NCBI RefSeq assembly: GCF_020509005.1
Contig: NC_063022.1
Coordinates: forward strand, 1 to 64,000
Length of the DNA stretch: 64,000 nt
Source of the DNA: Fulvia fulva
Lineage: Eukaryota; Ascomycota; Dothideomycetes; Mycosphaerellales; Mycosphaerellaceae
Direction of reading: 5' to 3'
In this document: positions 24,871-34,963 of the stretch, piece by piece
Position numbering within the stretch: the stretch's first letter is position 1
How the letters are laid out: the number at the start of each line of letters is the position of its first letter
The notes under the pieces: model-generated
What the model saw: only the letters and a program-made list of their open reading frames with translations
What the model was told of the DNA's origin: nothing
The model's database searches: none
Translations under genes and position numbers: made by a program

Positions 24871-25372
24871 AGGCGCGAAGCTTGCGACGAGAAGGTCCGT
24901 ACTCGCCCACACCAATGTCCAACACTGCATTGGCAGGAGTATTGCTCTCAGCAAATGGCTTCTTGCTGAGTCGATAAGCCGTGTCCCACTCTCCAGGATG
25001 TTGGCAGACTGAATACGTGGACTTCTGATACTGTACGTAAGGTTCGTGCTTCGGGTGACCCTCATCGTCGATACTGGTCACTCGCGTAAAGGGGCCACTC
25101 CAGTGAAGCGAGATGTTGTCAGCTGCCGTACACTTTCTTTGGGTCAAGTGGATTGTGCCATGACCAAAGACGTATTCGTAGATGACATTTCTGATCTCTG
25201 GCGGCAGAGAAAGCAGCCCTGACTCTTGCTGTTGCTCAAAGGCACTCGTATCGATGGGTTGGGCTGCTCTCAATGCTTGTCTTCGTTCCTTATGCCGTGC
25301 TGCAGCGTGGCGGAAGTCTTCCTTCGTGGCAGCGTCGCAGCGTTCGTCCCAGATACGTGTTCTCCACGGCAT
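24791..25372 (-). CDS. F-box-like/DUF7730-type protein, apparently truncated
   Basis: The frame has 193 codons. Residues about 53-70 are LLSLPPEIRNVIYEYVFGHG, the short F-box-like motif of a large fungal family. The following region aligns by eye with the full-length gene at 31996-33063 (YSVCQHPGEWDTAYRLS here, YAVCNHPDQWDRAYKLS there). The paralogue continues for about 190 more residues, including NILQTCRQIYREAW, but this copy stops after SGDTG just where the HET gene begins. It is therefore probably a 3'-truncated copy. The role is unknown; relatives are uncharacterised. Confidence 0.55.
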   Translation of the reverse strand: MPWRTRIWDERCDAATKEDFRHAAARHKERRQALRAAQPIDTSAFEQQQESGLLSLPPEIRNVIYEYVFGHGTIHLTQRKCTAADNISLHWSGPFTRVTSIDDEGHPKHEPYVQYQKSTYSVCQHPGEWDTAYRLSKKPFAESNTPANAVLDIGVGEYGPSRRKLRAYAHRHTRCTIPTFEMHEQNGRSGDTG

Positions 25373-25659
25373 GATGATGACGGGTGCGGATCACTGCATC
25401 GACTGGATGTATTATATTCTGTAAGAAAGATGTGAAAGATGGCAGCCTGGCAGGACAGATGACGTGTCTGTTGACCGGGGACAGAGGAGCCGAAGTGAAT
25501 GGCGATCCTGCCAGTCATCCCATTTCTTGCCTGAATTGCTGCCTGAGCGCATCAGCAAATTCAAAATCTGCGGAGGGCACAATCCTTAGAATTGCGTCTC
25601 ATCCGACCACACTCCATCACCCACCACCAGACAAGACAGCACAACACAAGACCGCAACG

Positions 25660-26604
25660 ATGGGTGTCGCATTCGACTACTCGCCCGACCGGCCAGAGAA
25701 CATCGACACAATCCTCAATGGCCTCGACCGCTACAACCCGGAGACAACGACCATCTTCCAGGAATATGTGGCAGGACAATGCGAGAGTCAGACATACGAC
25801 TGCTACGCGAACCTGGCGCTGTTGAAGCTGTGAGTATCACCACTGCATACACATGCGCATCCTCTCCCTCTATGATGATCAAACAACCACAACGTTTCCT
25901 ATTACCTGAAGACATCGAGAATGAACCCTCAGTCTGGTGAAGCGAAAGTATATTAGCTCTATCTGATATCGACAACCTCATCACACTTCACCTACACATT
26001 CACACGTGGAAGACGCTCCAACTGACACGAGATCTGTGATAGCTACCAATTCAACCCCCACCTCACCCGCGACGAAACCGCCATCAACATCCTCGTCAAA
26101 TCCCTCACCGTCTTCCCCTCCCCCGACTTCTCCCTCGCCCTCGCCCTCCTCCCGCCCTACGTGCTCCAAACCACAACCGACAAATCCGGCCCACCCTCCT
26201 CCGGCTCGTTGGCAGAAGCAGTCCAACACCTCTCCCTCCTCCACAACGCGCTCAACAACGCCCAATACTCTCAATTCTGGGAGATCCTCAGCGACGACGA
26301 CGTCTACGCAGATCTCACTGCCGACGTGGTGGGACTCGAGGATACGATGAGGGTGCGGATCGCGGTGGTGGTGAGTCAGTGTATGCAAGAGGTGGGCAAG
26401 GAGGTGCTTGCGGGGTGGTTGAATTTGCAGGGGGAGAAGTTTGAGAATTTCATTAGGGATGTGTGTGGGTGGTCGATAGAGGGTGACCGCGTGAAGGTGC
26501 CGCTCAACAAGGAGAATGAGGCGCGGAGTGTGGTGCAGAGGGAGACGGTCAAGTTTGATCAGTTCTCGAGGATGGTGAAGAGGGCGTATGAGCAGCCTGC
26601 TTAG
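25660..26604 (+). CDS. Eukaryotic translation initiation factor 3 subunit K
   Basis: Two exons, 25660-25829 and 26043-26604, join across a 213-nt GT-AG intron to give about 243 residues. The splice restores the strongly conserved block [16 protein letters not shown]. Other matches to eIF3k are the N-terminal [20 protein letters not shown] and the winged-helix part of the PCI-like domain ([20 protein letters not shown]). The length fits the family. The protein is a peripheral subunit of eIF3, which binds the 40S ribosome during initiation. It is divergent from the truncated F-box-like gene and convergent with the Tsr4-like gene. Confidence 0.92.
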
Positions 26605-26914
26605 ACGGTGGGATGGTGACAGGAAGACACTGCCGGACCTGAGCGATTCCGTCTTGTCCCGGCGTGGATATGAGACTTACTCGCCAGACTCCCAAGCAAG
26701 TATGATGCATGATGGAAGAGCATTCTACGACATGAAAGAAATTGGTAGCGAGGCGTTCGGGTGGAACCAAAACAGCCGCCATCGAGGAAGGCTGTCATGA
26801 TTCATGTTACGAGTTCGTGGCGTATGATATAGCTACGCCGAATGCAATGCAATGCAGATCAACAGACTCCGCCTTTATGGCACATCTTCCTCATCGTCCC
26901 GTTGCTCTTGGCAT

Positions 26915-28273
26915 TCACCTCTTCCCAGCCAGCTCTTCCCACTGCAAACCCACCCACTCATCCACATACCCCACCTCTCCGTATGTCTTCCCCTTCTCCT
27001 GACAGTCCTTACTACACACCCCAAGGATGACCGTCCCCCAATCCATCCCATCAAGCCCCATCTCCTCCGCCTCCAACTCCGAAATCAAATGCGGCGTCAA
27101 CTGCAACTCAAACACCCTCTCAGCACCACAGTTCCCACACCGCGGCATCTTGTTCCCTCCAGCCCTGCTCTGCACTTTCACCTTGACCTCCTCTCCCTCT
27201 GGAGGCGTGAGGAGTTTGCCCACGGCATCTTTCTTCGAGTAAAGTAATGGCTGCCCACCGAATTCGTAGCGTAGCACTTGTTCCGGATTCTGGGAGAGAC
27301 GGTCTGCGAATTTCTGGAAGGTGCGGTCCATGGTGCTTTCGAAGAGGTCTTTGTCTACACCGCCCGCACTGCTACTCCCTTCAGCAGCGTCGACACGCAC
27401 GCCGGCGGGGGCTTGCGGTGCTTCCGGTTCGGTGTACTCTTTGTCGGCGTCGAGATGGAGGGCTGGATATGGATCTGAGAATGCAGATGCTTCGGGCCAT
27501 GGTTCGTGAGGGATGACTGGTGTTGTCTGGGTTGCTGGTGAAGCTGCTGATATGCGGGTTTTGTCGGCGAAGGTTTGGGGTAGGGACTCGGCTGGCTCGT
27601 CGATCGGCTTCTGGGGTGGTTTTGCGGCGAGGGAGGAGGTTGAGGCGAAGGGGTTGCTGCTTTGACTGCTGGGCGATGCGAAAGGGTTTGATTGGGGGCC
27701 GCTGCTTGCAGGTGAAGCGAAAGGGTTCGCGGATGTGTTGGTTGTCGGTTTCACACCGAAAAGAGTCTCGCCTAGGTTCGTGGCAGGTTGCGCAGCGCCC
27801 GTTGTGCTCTGGGGAGTTTTCGGCTGCTTGGAGCTTGCTGATGGTTGTACCTTCGTCTGACGTGTCGCCCTGAAGCCTCTGACACTTCCATCCTTTCTTC
27901 GACATGCCTTCCTCTTGCAAGCCCAGATGTACAGCCGCCTCTCGTGTTCAGGATACCGATCGGGCAAATCACCATTGATTTGGAGCAGCAAGTTCATGAG
28001 GCCATTGCAGACCTTGCACTTCGCAAGCACGCCAGAAGGTGCAGTCTTGTCATCAAGCCATGTCTACTCCAACTCTTAGCCTCTTTCTCCATATACCTCT
28101 ACGCCTGTCAAGATTCGTACCGGATGGCCTCCAAGCTGGCTGAAGTCGTCGCTGGTCGGCTCTTTTGATGCGTAGCCGAGGAGGACGTTGGTCTCGATAT
28201 CCTCAGCGCCGGACGAGTCGGAGTCGTAGTCGGCCATGTTGGTGGAGTCGTTCAAGATGGCATTGAGAGACAT
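26915..28273 (-). CDS. Tsr4/PDCD2 family protein (20S pre-rRNA processing)
   Basis: Exon 1 is 28121-28273 and exon 2 is 26915-28063, with a 57-nt intron (GTACGA, branch-like GCTAAGA, GAGTAG). The join gives LGGHPTWLDD followed by LAKCKVCNGLMNLLLQINGD, the typical N-terminal zinc-binding block, then YIWACKRKACRRKDGSVRGF. After a ~130-residue Ser/Ala/Pro-rich linker with repeated NPFASP motifs comes the PDCD2_C domain (YEFGGQPLLYSK, PRCGNCGAERVFELQLTPHL, DWGTVILGVCSKDC). Total length is about 433 residues. Family members act as dedicated chaperones for ribosomal protein uS5 in 40S assembly. The start could also be the ATG at residue 13. Confidence 0.88.
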
Positions 28274-28436
28274 GGTGAATGACAGAAGATATCCCTGTCG
28301 CGCTAAGAAGAAGCGCGAAGCTTAAATGTGCCCGCTTGAGATTGTGAATAACATCAACTCTTGTCCCGCCATTACATAACTTACATCCTTCTCGATACAT
28401 CGCAACAAGAATCCCCCTCGAATTCTCAAGATTGAA

Positions 28437-29192
28437 ATGCTCAACTGTCGCTCACCGTCGTCTCTGAACTTCATGATCAAAATCCCCGGTCCCGCACCTT
28501 CCGACTGGCCGATCACCGCCACTCCTGCTATTAGCATCATGACAACAATCCCAAACACACTACTCGAGACCGAGGTCGATGTGTCTGCGTTTCAGAAACA
28601 ACCTAAAGGACCCCCTCGAGCGCATCTCCTAGGCTTACCCCGAGAACTCCGCGACCTCATCACCGAGCACATCATTCTCAAACCCACCAACACCATCACC
28701 ATGCTCCCCAACTTCGGCTGCCACGCCAACGAGATCTCCGCCTGTCCACCTTCCATATGCTCAGTCAGCCACCAGATCCGCGCCGAGACCCTTCCAACCT
28801 TCTACTCCGCCAATATCTTCACCGCCCAACTCGACAACGACCAGGACCTCGAGACTGCCAAGTCGTGGCTTGAGGCCATTGGCGATGCCAACGTGCGGCA
28901 TCTTAGGAAGTTGGTCATGTGTGGCTGGACTCGAGTGCCTTTTGCGGGAGAGGGGATGGTGTCGAGGCGCTGGATTCGTGTGGGTTTGGATTTGAGGGAG
29001 GGCACGTTGACGATGGAGAGCCATGATGGAGATTATGCTGCGATTGATTGTCCTTCAGAGGTGGCTAACACGATTGACGAGTTGAAGAGGGCGTATGCGC
29101 AGATGGTCGAGGCGAGGAAAGGCAGGCCGTTCGATGTGAAGTGTGTGGCCGAGCTAATGGATGGGTTCAATATGCTTTGCACTGGATATTGA
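28437..29192 (+). CDS. Small F-box-like fungal protein
   Basis: The intron-free frame has 251 codons and is divergent from the Tsr4-like gene, 163 bp away. The recognisable element is LLGLPRELRDLITEHIILKP near residue 64, followed by SVSHQIRAETLPTFYSANIF. This is the arrangement of the large 'LPxELR...IxRQIRxExLPxFY' family common in Dothideomycetes. No catalytic domain is seen. Function is unknown; substrate-adaptor roles are inferred only from the F-box resemblance. Internal ATGs at residues 13 and 35 could be the true start. Confidence 0.6.
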   Translation: MLNCRSPSSLNFMIKIPGPAPSDWPITATPAISIMTTIPNTLLETEVDVSAFQKQPKGPPRAHLLGLPRELRDLITEHIILKPTNTITMLPNFGCHANEISACPPSICSVSHQIRAETLPTFYSANIFTAQLDNDQDLETAKSWLEAIGDANVRHLRKLVMCGWTRVPFAGEGMVSRRWIRVGLDLREGTLTMESHDGDYAAIDCPSEVANTIDELKRAYAQMVEARKGRPFDVKCVAELMDGFNMLCTGY

Positions 29193-29448
29193 ATCAGAGG
29201 CCAAAATGACCTAGACTTGTGCGATCTGAATCGACGAGTTGCACAACGAAGTATACAGGCACCTCTGAATGTTCACTAGTCAGACATTTGGTTACACAGC
29301 TAATGCAGTGCCCGCACAGCCTCCGAGCATAGCCTGCATGAGACCAGTCTCGGATTGAGTGGGCTCAACTTGCTCTTCTGGCTACAGTCTTCAACCGGAA
29401 TCAAACGGTACAGCAACACCATTCTCCACTTCATTGCCGGCTGAGGCC

Positions 29449-30754
29449 ATGCGCCTGAGCAACGTCCATACCCTCAAACTTGGCGAATTTTCCGCATTGC
29501 CCGCGGCTCAGCGACCACCATATGCCATTCTGTCACACCGATGGGGCTCCTTCGAGATTACTTACAAAGACTGGCTCAACGGTCGGAACCTCTCCGGGTC
29601 TAGGTTCTTGAAAATAATGGATTTCTGCAGGCTTGTGCGCGCCATGTCACATCAATCCAGTGGGTTCCCCGACTTGGACGGCTACCTCAATTCGTGTCAG
29701 CTGCAATGGGTCTGGATCGACACCTGCTGCATAAACAAGACGAGTAGTGCGGAGCTTTTTGAAGCAGTCAATTCCATGTATGTTTGGTTACCAGAACGCT
29801 GCCATCTGCTTTGTGCATCTGGCGCAGTACTGGTCTGACCAATGTCCTGTGACTGCAAGACATCTGCGCGAATGCAAATGGTTTCGGAGGGGCTGGACAC
29901 TTCAAGAGCTGCTCGCGCCACACAACCTGTGCTTTTGCGACTCACAGTGGCGGATCTTTGGACATATGCTGGAGGCGCACTGGAAATGGTGGAAGCTCGA
30001 GGGGAAGGTTCCTTTCGGCGATCTTGACAAAGTCATCAAAAAGGTCACAAGCATACCAGCAGATTGCATGAGATCCTCCATTACTAAGGACTGGCCCACC
30101 GTTGCGCTGAAGATGAGCTGGGCTTCGCGGCGCGAGACTAGCAGGGAGGAAGACGAGGCTTACTCTTTGCTGGGAACATTCGGGGTCAACATGCCGCTGC
30201 TGTACGGAGAGGGCGATCGCGTGTTCTCGAGACTCCGGGAAGAGATTATCAGGCAGTCAAGCGACAGTACTGTGTTTGCCTAGTCTGAGCATACGGATGA
30301 TGACGGGCTGCTGGCATGCAGCGCAAAGGACTTTCTCATGTCATGGAGTATATTCTCATATGACGCACCTCGAACCCGCCCTTACGCGATGACCAACGTC
30401 GGATTCGAAATGCGAGACCCGCTACTTGTCCTTCGTATGAGTCCGGCTATGCAGGAACGTGTCGCATATGCGCTTGGAGAACACTGGGCCTCCAGAAAGA
30501 TGTACTTGCTGGAGTTGGATGGAAGGACCGAGGATGACAGTTGCGCTGACTTCGTATTCTGCGAACGTGTAGGCTTCGACGGCATCGGCATTGAAAGCGG
30601 CAGAGGCGCCAACAATGGCCACGCACCTGATGAGTTCTACAGACTATATCTTGCGCTCGCAGTGAACATGTCCCAGCCCAACATCTTCGAAAGAAGAGAG
30701 CTCGTCGGTATTTCAGAGCTGGTGTACATAGACGCAGCATTCGAAAGCTTCTAG
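29449..30754 (+). pseudogene. HET-domain gene with a frameshift and a nonsense codon
   Basis: HET motifs run in order over two frames: YAILSHRWGSFE, LQWVWIDTCCINKTSS, then CKWFRRGWTLQELLAP and ASRRETSREEDEAYSLLGTF with NMPLLYGEG. The frame changes at about 29788, where an extra T splits the expected WYQ after NSMYV; GT and AG there lie only 17 nt apart, too short for an intron. At 30281-30283 a TAG interrupts the frame where a Trp is usual in the family, and the same frame then runs on to 30754. Either the gene is dead or the assembly has two errors. I chose the ATG at 29449, just before LSNVHTLKLGEF; an upstream ATG exists at 29359. Relatives act in allorecognition. Confidence 0.75.
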
Positions 30755-30828
30755 CCGAGTTTTGCATTCTACATACGAACGTAAACTCTATCGTACACTT
30801 TGTATACGAGGACATCTACATGGACACA

Positions 30829-31743
30829 CTATCTCCTCAAAGCCGGTTTCCTGAAAGCATCCCAATCCGCCTGGCTTCCCTCCTCTCTCGCCTTCGCCAT
30901 CCCACTCTCCGCCTTCCTTCCCGAGAATGACACCAACGAGGTCTCCGCACTGGAGAACTTGCCATACATCTCCTTCCCATCCGGGCTGAAAATGATACGA
31001 TACAGCTTCTTCTCCGAATCCTGAGCATCATTGGTGATACCATGACCGCGCCATCTGTACACCCATCCTTGACGTTGAATGTCTTCCCGAACAGGTCCTT
31101 CCAGTGCCCAGGGCTTGTTCTTCGACATGCGCATTACGCCACGCACTATTCCGAAGTCGAAGCGCGCCCAGTATTGAGGGAAGACGTTGCCGCGCTTGTT
31201 GATGATAGGTGGGCAGTCCAGATCAAACATGATGGTCATGGTCATGGTGTGGTTTTGCGGGCAGGCTGGGTGGTCCTGGAGTTTGGAGGAGATGGTCCAG
31301 TCTCCGGTGATGTCGAAGTCTTGGGTTGATGAGGTCTTTGCGATTACGCGGGAGATACTGGCATGTTTCTTATGCGTCTGTTGACTGGCTTTCTTCTCGG
31401 TCTCCAGTCTTTGATCCACAAGTTTCCATGCCTGGTTGGGGACATCAATTTTCTCAATCTTCGACTGCGCCTGTCGCAGTGAAGCATCCGCATCCTGCTT
31501 GCGGCTCCTTAAGCGGGCTTGCATATCCTGAATCGTCCCCTGGTCGGAAAGTCCACGCATACTGCATTGTGCTCGCCAGTACGTCCTAGGTCGCTGTCGC
31601 TGGCCATGCTGAATTGCGACTTTGCTATCTCTAGGAATGAAGTCGTCGACGTCAGGATCGAAGACTTCATCGTGCCTGTACAGAGAGTCCAGGGACGACT
31701 GAAGCTCGGTGAGGTTCATGGTGCTGCGTGGCGGTCCTGCCAT
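30829..31743 (-). CDS. SAP-like fungal protein of unknown function
   Basis: The single frame has 304 codons. Near residues 55-82 lies a SAP-like helix-turn-helix (MRGLSDQGTIQDMQARLRSR), a motif often used for DNA binding. Residues about 145-290 form a conserved-looking beta-rich region with ITGDWTISS, TMTIMFDLDCPP and YWARFDFGIVRGVMRMS, typical of an uncharacterised fungal family of SAP plus beta-barrel-like proteins. No signal peptide or membrane segment is seen. It is convergent with the broken HET gene. The start is taken at 31743; M9 is an alternative. Confidence 0.6.
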   Translation of the reverse strand: MAGPPRSTMNLTELQSSLDSLYRHDEVFDPDVDDFIPRDSKVAIQHGQRQRPRTYWRAQCSMRGLSDQGTIQDMQARLRSRKQDADASLRQAQSKIEKIDVPNQAWKLVDQRLETEKKASQQTHKKHASISRVIAKTSSTQDFDITGDWTISSKLQDHPACPQNHTMTMTIMFDLDCPPIINKRGNVFPQYWARFDFGIVRGVMRMSKNKPWALEGPVREDIQRQGWVYRWRGHGITNDAQDSEKKLYRIIFSPDGKEMYGKFSSAETSLVSFSGRKAESGMAKAREEGSQADWDAFRKPALRR

Positions 31744-31995
31744 GTGGAAGAGCTATGTGTAGAAAGTGTGGTGAAAGCGTGAAACTGTCCTGGACGCGAG
31801 GTGAGCGTTTGTCCAATGCCTCCTTAAGCCCTGACGATCATTTAATCTAAGTCCGTTATGGGGCTGAACATGGTCGAAGCTTATCTTTGGTATGGAGATT
31901 GGAAAGCCTCAGGCAGCAATAGATGCCAAGCATCTCTCACCTCTCGTTGCTGTTGACGTTGTCTTCTTTACTCTCTCATAACCACATACATTACA

Positions 31996-33063
31996 ATGTC
32001 GCTAGAGCCTTTGCCACTACGCATACCGAAAGCCAAGGCAGGCAACTCCATGAGGCGTATGCCCGTCCGTAGTGCTGTGCCTGCCGTCGATACCTCGTCG
32101 CCAGTCTCGCAAGCAGCGTCGCCACTCTTTGGACTTCCAGCAGAACTCAGAAATCGCATCTATGATTATCTGTTCGGGGCGGGCACCATCCATGTCCGCC
32201 TGAGACATTGCAGCGCTTCGTCTCGACACCTGCTGCGCGAAGAGTGGGAAGCGCCGGAGAAGGGCGAGCTGGCTGTTGACATTGCCACCAAGTGGAAGGA
32301 TGTAACCCAGTACAGTAAGCTGAGCTACGCTGTGTGCAACCATCCCGATCAATGGGATAGAGCATACAAGTTGAGTAGGACGGCAGAAGAGGATCGTCCT
32401 GATTCACGAGATGCTGGAGATCGTGCTCGGGAGCATTACAGCTATGCCCATTCGGATTGCACGAGCATGGTTGAGTACCTGGCGGCAGTCGATACGAATA
32501 GCCTCCAGGTCAGATCAGAGCCAGAAGAGCTGACCAGCGAAAGACTTGCTCAATCTGCCGTTCATCTGAACATTCTCCAAACATGCCGTCAAATCTACCG
32601 CGAAGCTTGGCGTCTTCCGTTCGACAGCTACACTTTCGACATTCCCTTCATTTGGCTCAACGATTTCGCCACCCGAATTCTGTACCCCCATCAAGCGGCA
32701 TTGATCGAGACAATACATGTCCGCAACATCTGGGAAGCCCTCGCGTTCAAGCAGATCGCTCGAAGCTTTCCCCATCTCAAGAAAGTCTCCATCTCAAACG
32801 AGGCATGTATGCCACTCATTGGCTCCGAACAAGAATGGAGGACTTTCTTCAACTTCAATACTCTGGAGACGGTGGAAATCATGATGGGCTCGAATCGTGA
32901 GGTTGCTGAGCAGAAAGCTTGGTTCGCTGCAAAATGCGACCTGATGGAGCAGTTCTTGGTCAGGCCGAAGAGTGATGAGGAGAGGGCGGAGAGAGCGGAG
33001 TATGCGAAGATTATTGGGAAGATGCCGAACTTTGGGATCAAGTTCGTTGGAGAATATGATTGA
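31996..33063 (+). CDS. F-box-like/DUF7730-type protein, full length
   Basis: The intron-free frame has 355 codons. The motif LFGLPAELRNRIYDYLFGAG at about residue 40 is followed by QYSKLSYAVCNHPDQWDRAY, then NILQTCRQIYREAWRLPFDS and a repeat-like helical C-terminus (LYPHQAALIETIHVRNIWEA). It is the closest relative in the window of the truncated gene at 24791-25372. These proteins are abundant and fast-evolving in Dothideomycetes, with no established biochemical role. It lies between the SAP-like gene and another F-box-like gene. Confidence 0.65.
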   Translation: MSLEPLPLRIPKAKAGNSMRRMPVRSAVPAVDTSSPVSQAASPLFGLPAELRNRIYDYLFGAGTIHVRLRHCSASSRHLLREEWEAPEKGELAVDIATKWKDVTQYSKLSYAVCNHPDQWDRAYKLSRTAEEDRPDSRDAGDRAREHYSYAHSDCTSMVEYLAAVDTNSLQVRSEPEELTSERLAQSAVHLNILQTCRQIYREAWRLPFDSYTFDIPFIWLNDFATRILYPHQAALIETIHVRNIWEALAFKQIARSFPHLKKVSISNEACMPLIGSEQEWRTFFNFNTLETVEIMMGSNREVAEQKAWFAAKCDLMEQFLVRPKSDEERAERAEYAKIIGKMPNFGIKFVGEYD

Positions 33064-33215
33064 GGTGTTTGAGGTGCCTGAGGTTCAAGAACTTTGAAGT
33101 GGTAAGTAGAAATGGCAGCATATCTTCCGCTCACACCCGTCGCTGCGTCCCAACGATCATCAACATGGACACACATATTTCTGCAGTCATGACTTAGCTG
33201 CGGCGAAGAAGACTC

Positions 33216-33905
33216 ATGATGGACTCATCTCTGGCGGGCGTGACAGCAGAATTTTCTGGACTTTCGATCCATCGAATTGACGGGCGCAACGATTCACCCT
33301 ACACTGAGTCTTCGCCGCCCGAAATTGGAATCATGCCTTCGCAAACCTCAGTAATGGCATCTGAATCACGGTTTCTGCGTCTTCCTGCAGAGATTCGACT
33401 TGCGATTTATCGATCTTGCACAACCTGGCAAGATCCTGACAGAGAAAACTGCAGATGGGATGTGTCCCAAATCAATCCCAATATCGATGGCGGCGCAATG
33501 ATTGCACTTATGAAGGCTTATCCAGAGCTTCTTCATGAGCTTCACAACCTCGAGACTCTGGTATTTCGCGGCTATGGCGTTGAGCTCATCACGCCATCTG
33601 GTTCAGTCACCGTACAGCCTGCCATTACGTCCGTCAAGCACTTGCTTAGCCATAAGACCGAACTTTCCTTGCATTTGGCCTTCGACATCAGGACCTGGGA
33701 GCGCCATAGTGTTATGCACCTGCTGGGAGAACTAACGCATACCCATCACACCATGAAAGTCACTCTGCACATTGACCTGGTCACGTGGGGGGATCTCTAC
33801 ACCGACTTCTTGATAGCGGAACAAGTCATTCGGAAACGAGGAGGACGCTTGAACTTTGCCAACCGCCAGGAAAAGAGGTGCTGCACTTTGTGGCGCGGCA
33901 CATGA
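33216..33905 (+). CDS. Short F-box-like protein
   Basis: The frame has 229 codons. RFLRLPAEIRLAIYRSCTTW near residue 50 is the usual F-box-like start of this fungal family. The rest has amphipathic helices (MIALMKAYPELLHELHNLET) and no recognised domain. The next open frame, 33978-34427, is in the same reading frame beyond two stop codons, so the two may once have been one gene. No function can be assigned. Confidence 0.5.
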   Translation: MMDSSLAGVTAEFSGLSIHRIDGRNDSPYTESSPPEIGIMPSQTSVMASESRFLRLPAEIRLAIYRSCTTWQDPDRENCRWDVSQINPNIDGGAMIALMKAYPELLHELHNLETLVFRGYGVELITPSGSVTVQPAITSVKHLLSHKTELSLHLAFDIRTWERHSVMHLLGELTHTHHTMKVTLHIDLVTWGDLYTDFLIAEQVIRKRGGRLNFANRQEKRCCTLWRGT

Positions 33906-33977
33906 GCTGAGAAGGCAGCCTACGAGCGGAACGAGAGGCCTGCATGGTTGAGATAAGCGCTCGGGCGTGACAGACCT

Positions 33978-34427
33978 ATGTACGGCTTTTCCGCAGAGAC
34001 TCTTGCCCTGACCCATCCGCGGTGCAAGAACTGTCATGATGAGCTCAAGACCATTGCTTTTGCTCCCCATGACGTAGAGACGTATACACGCACTTGCGGA
34101 TACTTACTCACTGCGCCCAATGGTCTGAGAACTAAGCGTGTAACGCTGGAGGAAGCCCAGACGCTGGAGAGCGTGTTCCACGACAGGGCATTGGCGACGT
34201 CGCTGTATGAGCGGCTGGACTCTATGCCCGGTATACGAGAAGTGCTCATCAAGGAAGGCCCCTATGGTGGTACCTTCAAGGTGGAGATCATGACCAGGGA
34301 GTTGAGACGTGAGCGGGAGGTTTCAGCGGAGTGTGCTACATGCGAAGCGATGCGGCATTGCACAGCGCGAGATGCTGCGCGTTGGGGAAAGGTGGAAGCG
34401 CGAGTCAGCGTCTGGAAGAACCAGTAA
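33978..34427 (+). CDS. Hypothetical protein, possible C-terminal part of the preceding gene
   Basis: The frame has 149 codons with a protein-like composition, including a CKNCHDEL pair of cysteines near the start and a CATCEAMRHC cysteine-rich segment near the end (possible metal binding). It shares the frame of 33216-33905, with TGA at 33903 and TAA at 33954 between. Either it is a separate small gene or the two stops mark a decayed longer gene. No family was recognised. Confidence 0.35.
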   Translation: MYGFSAETLALTHPRCKNCHDELKTIAFAPHDVETYTRTCGYLLTAPNGLRTKRVTLEEAQTLESVFHDRALATSLYERLDSMPGIREVLIKEGPYGGTFKVEIMTRELRREREVSAECATCEAMRHCTARDAARWGKVEARVSVWKNQ

Positions 34428-34963
34428 TTCATATCGCGAAGTGGCCGCGTCAAGACAACGCTGTGACCGACGATAGGGGCTCGGGACGAAGCGATGATCT
34501 CTGTTCCGACGCCCTCACCTGCAACTGATGTTCAATGTATCAGGATTTCACGAGTACTGCGCAGCTATCAAAACACAAGAAAAGGAGCTCCAGGTCCCCG
34601 CGTAGAAGCGGAAGCGTTGCACGATGCATCTCTCTCTACAAAACTGCTTAGGCCTGCGGTGCCCGGAGCATTTCACATAGGTTCTAATCATTCTCGCCAT
34701 TCGAAGCATAGCGGCTACCCTACTTGTCAAGAGCCCTTATACGGCGACGCGCTGCAAGCTCGAGTGCATCGGCATGACCTCGCCACTTCGCTAACGGCCA
34801 GCGTGTTCAAGCAAAGGACTTTGCCGCAATATCAAGTCGAAGCGCTTGGCGGCGATCAACCAGCTGTCGGATCATCAGCAGCACATACAAAATCTACAGC
34901 CATCGCCGGAGGACCACTAACAGAAAGTCGAAGAAACCCCACGACTACCCACTGCATATCACA
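34428..34963. other. Intergenic region upstream of the deaminase-like gene
   Basis: A 177-codon frame (34494-35027) crosses this region and overlaps the next gene in another frame. Its composition is not convincing, so I treat the interval as promoter and 5' leader of the gene starting at 34964. Confidence 0.4.

Noticed and set aside
29781..29797. Tiny GT-AG intron that would repair the HET frameshift
   Set aside because: At 17 nt it is far below workable intron length, and removing it would delete residues conserved in the family.
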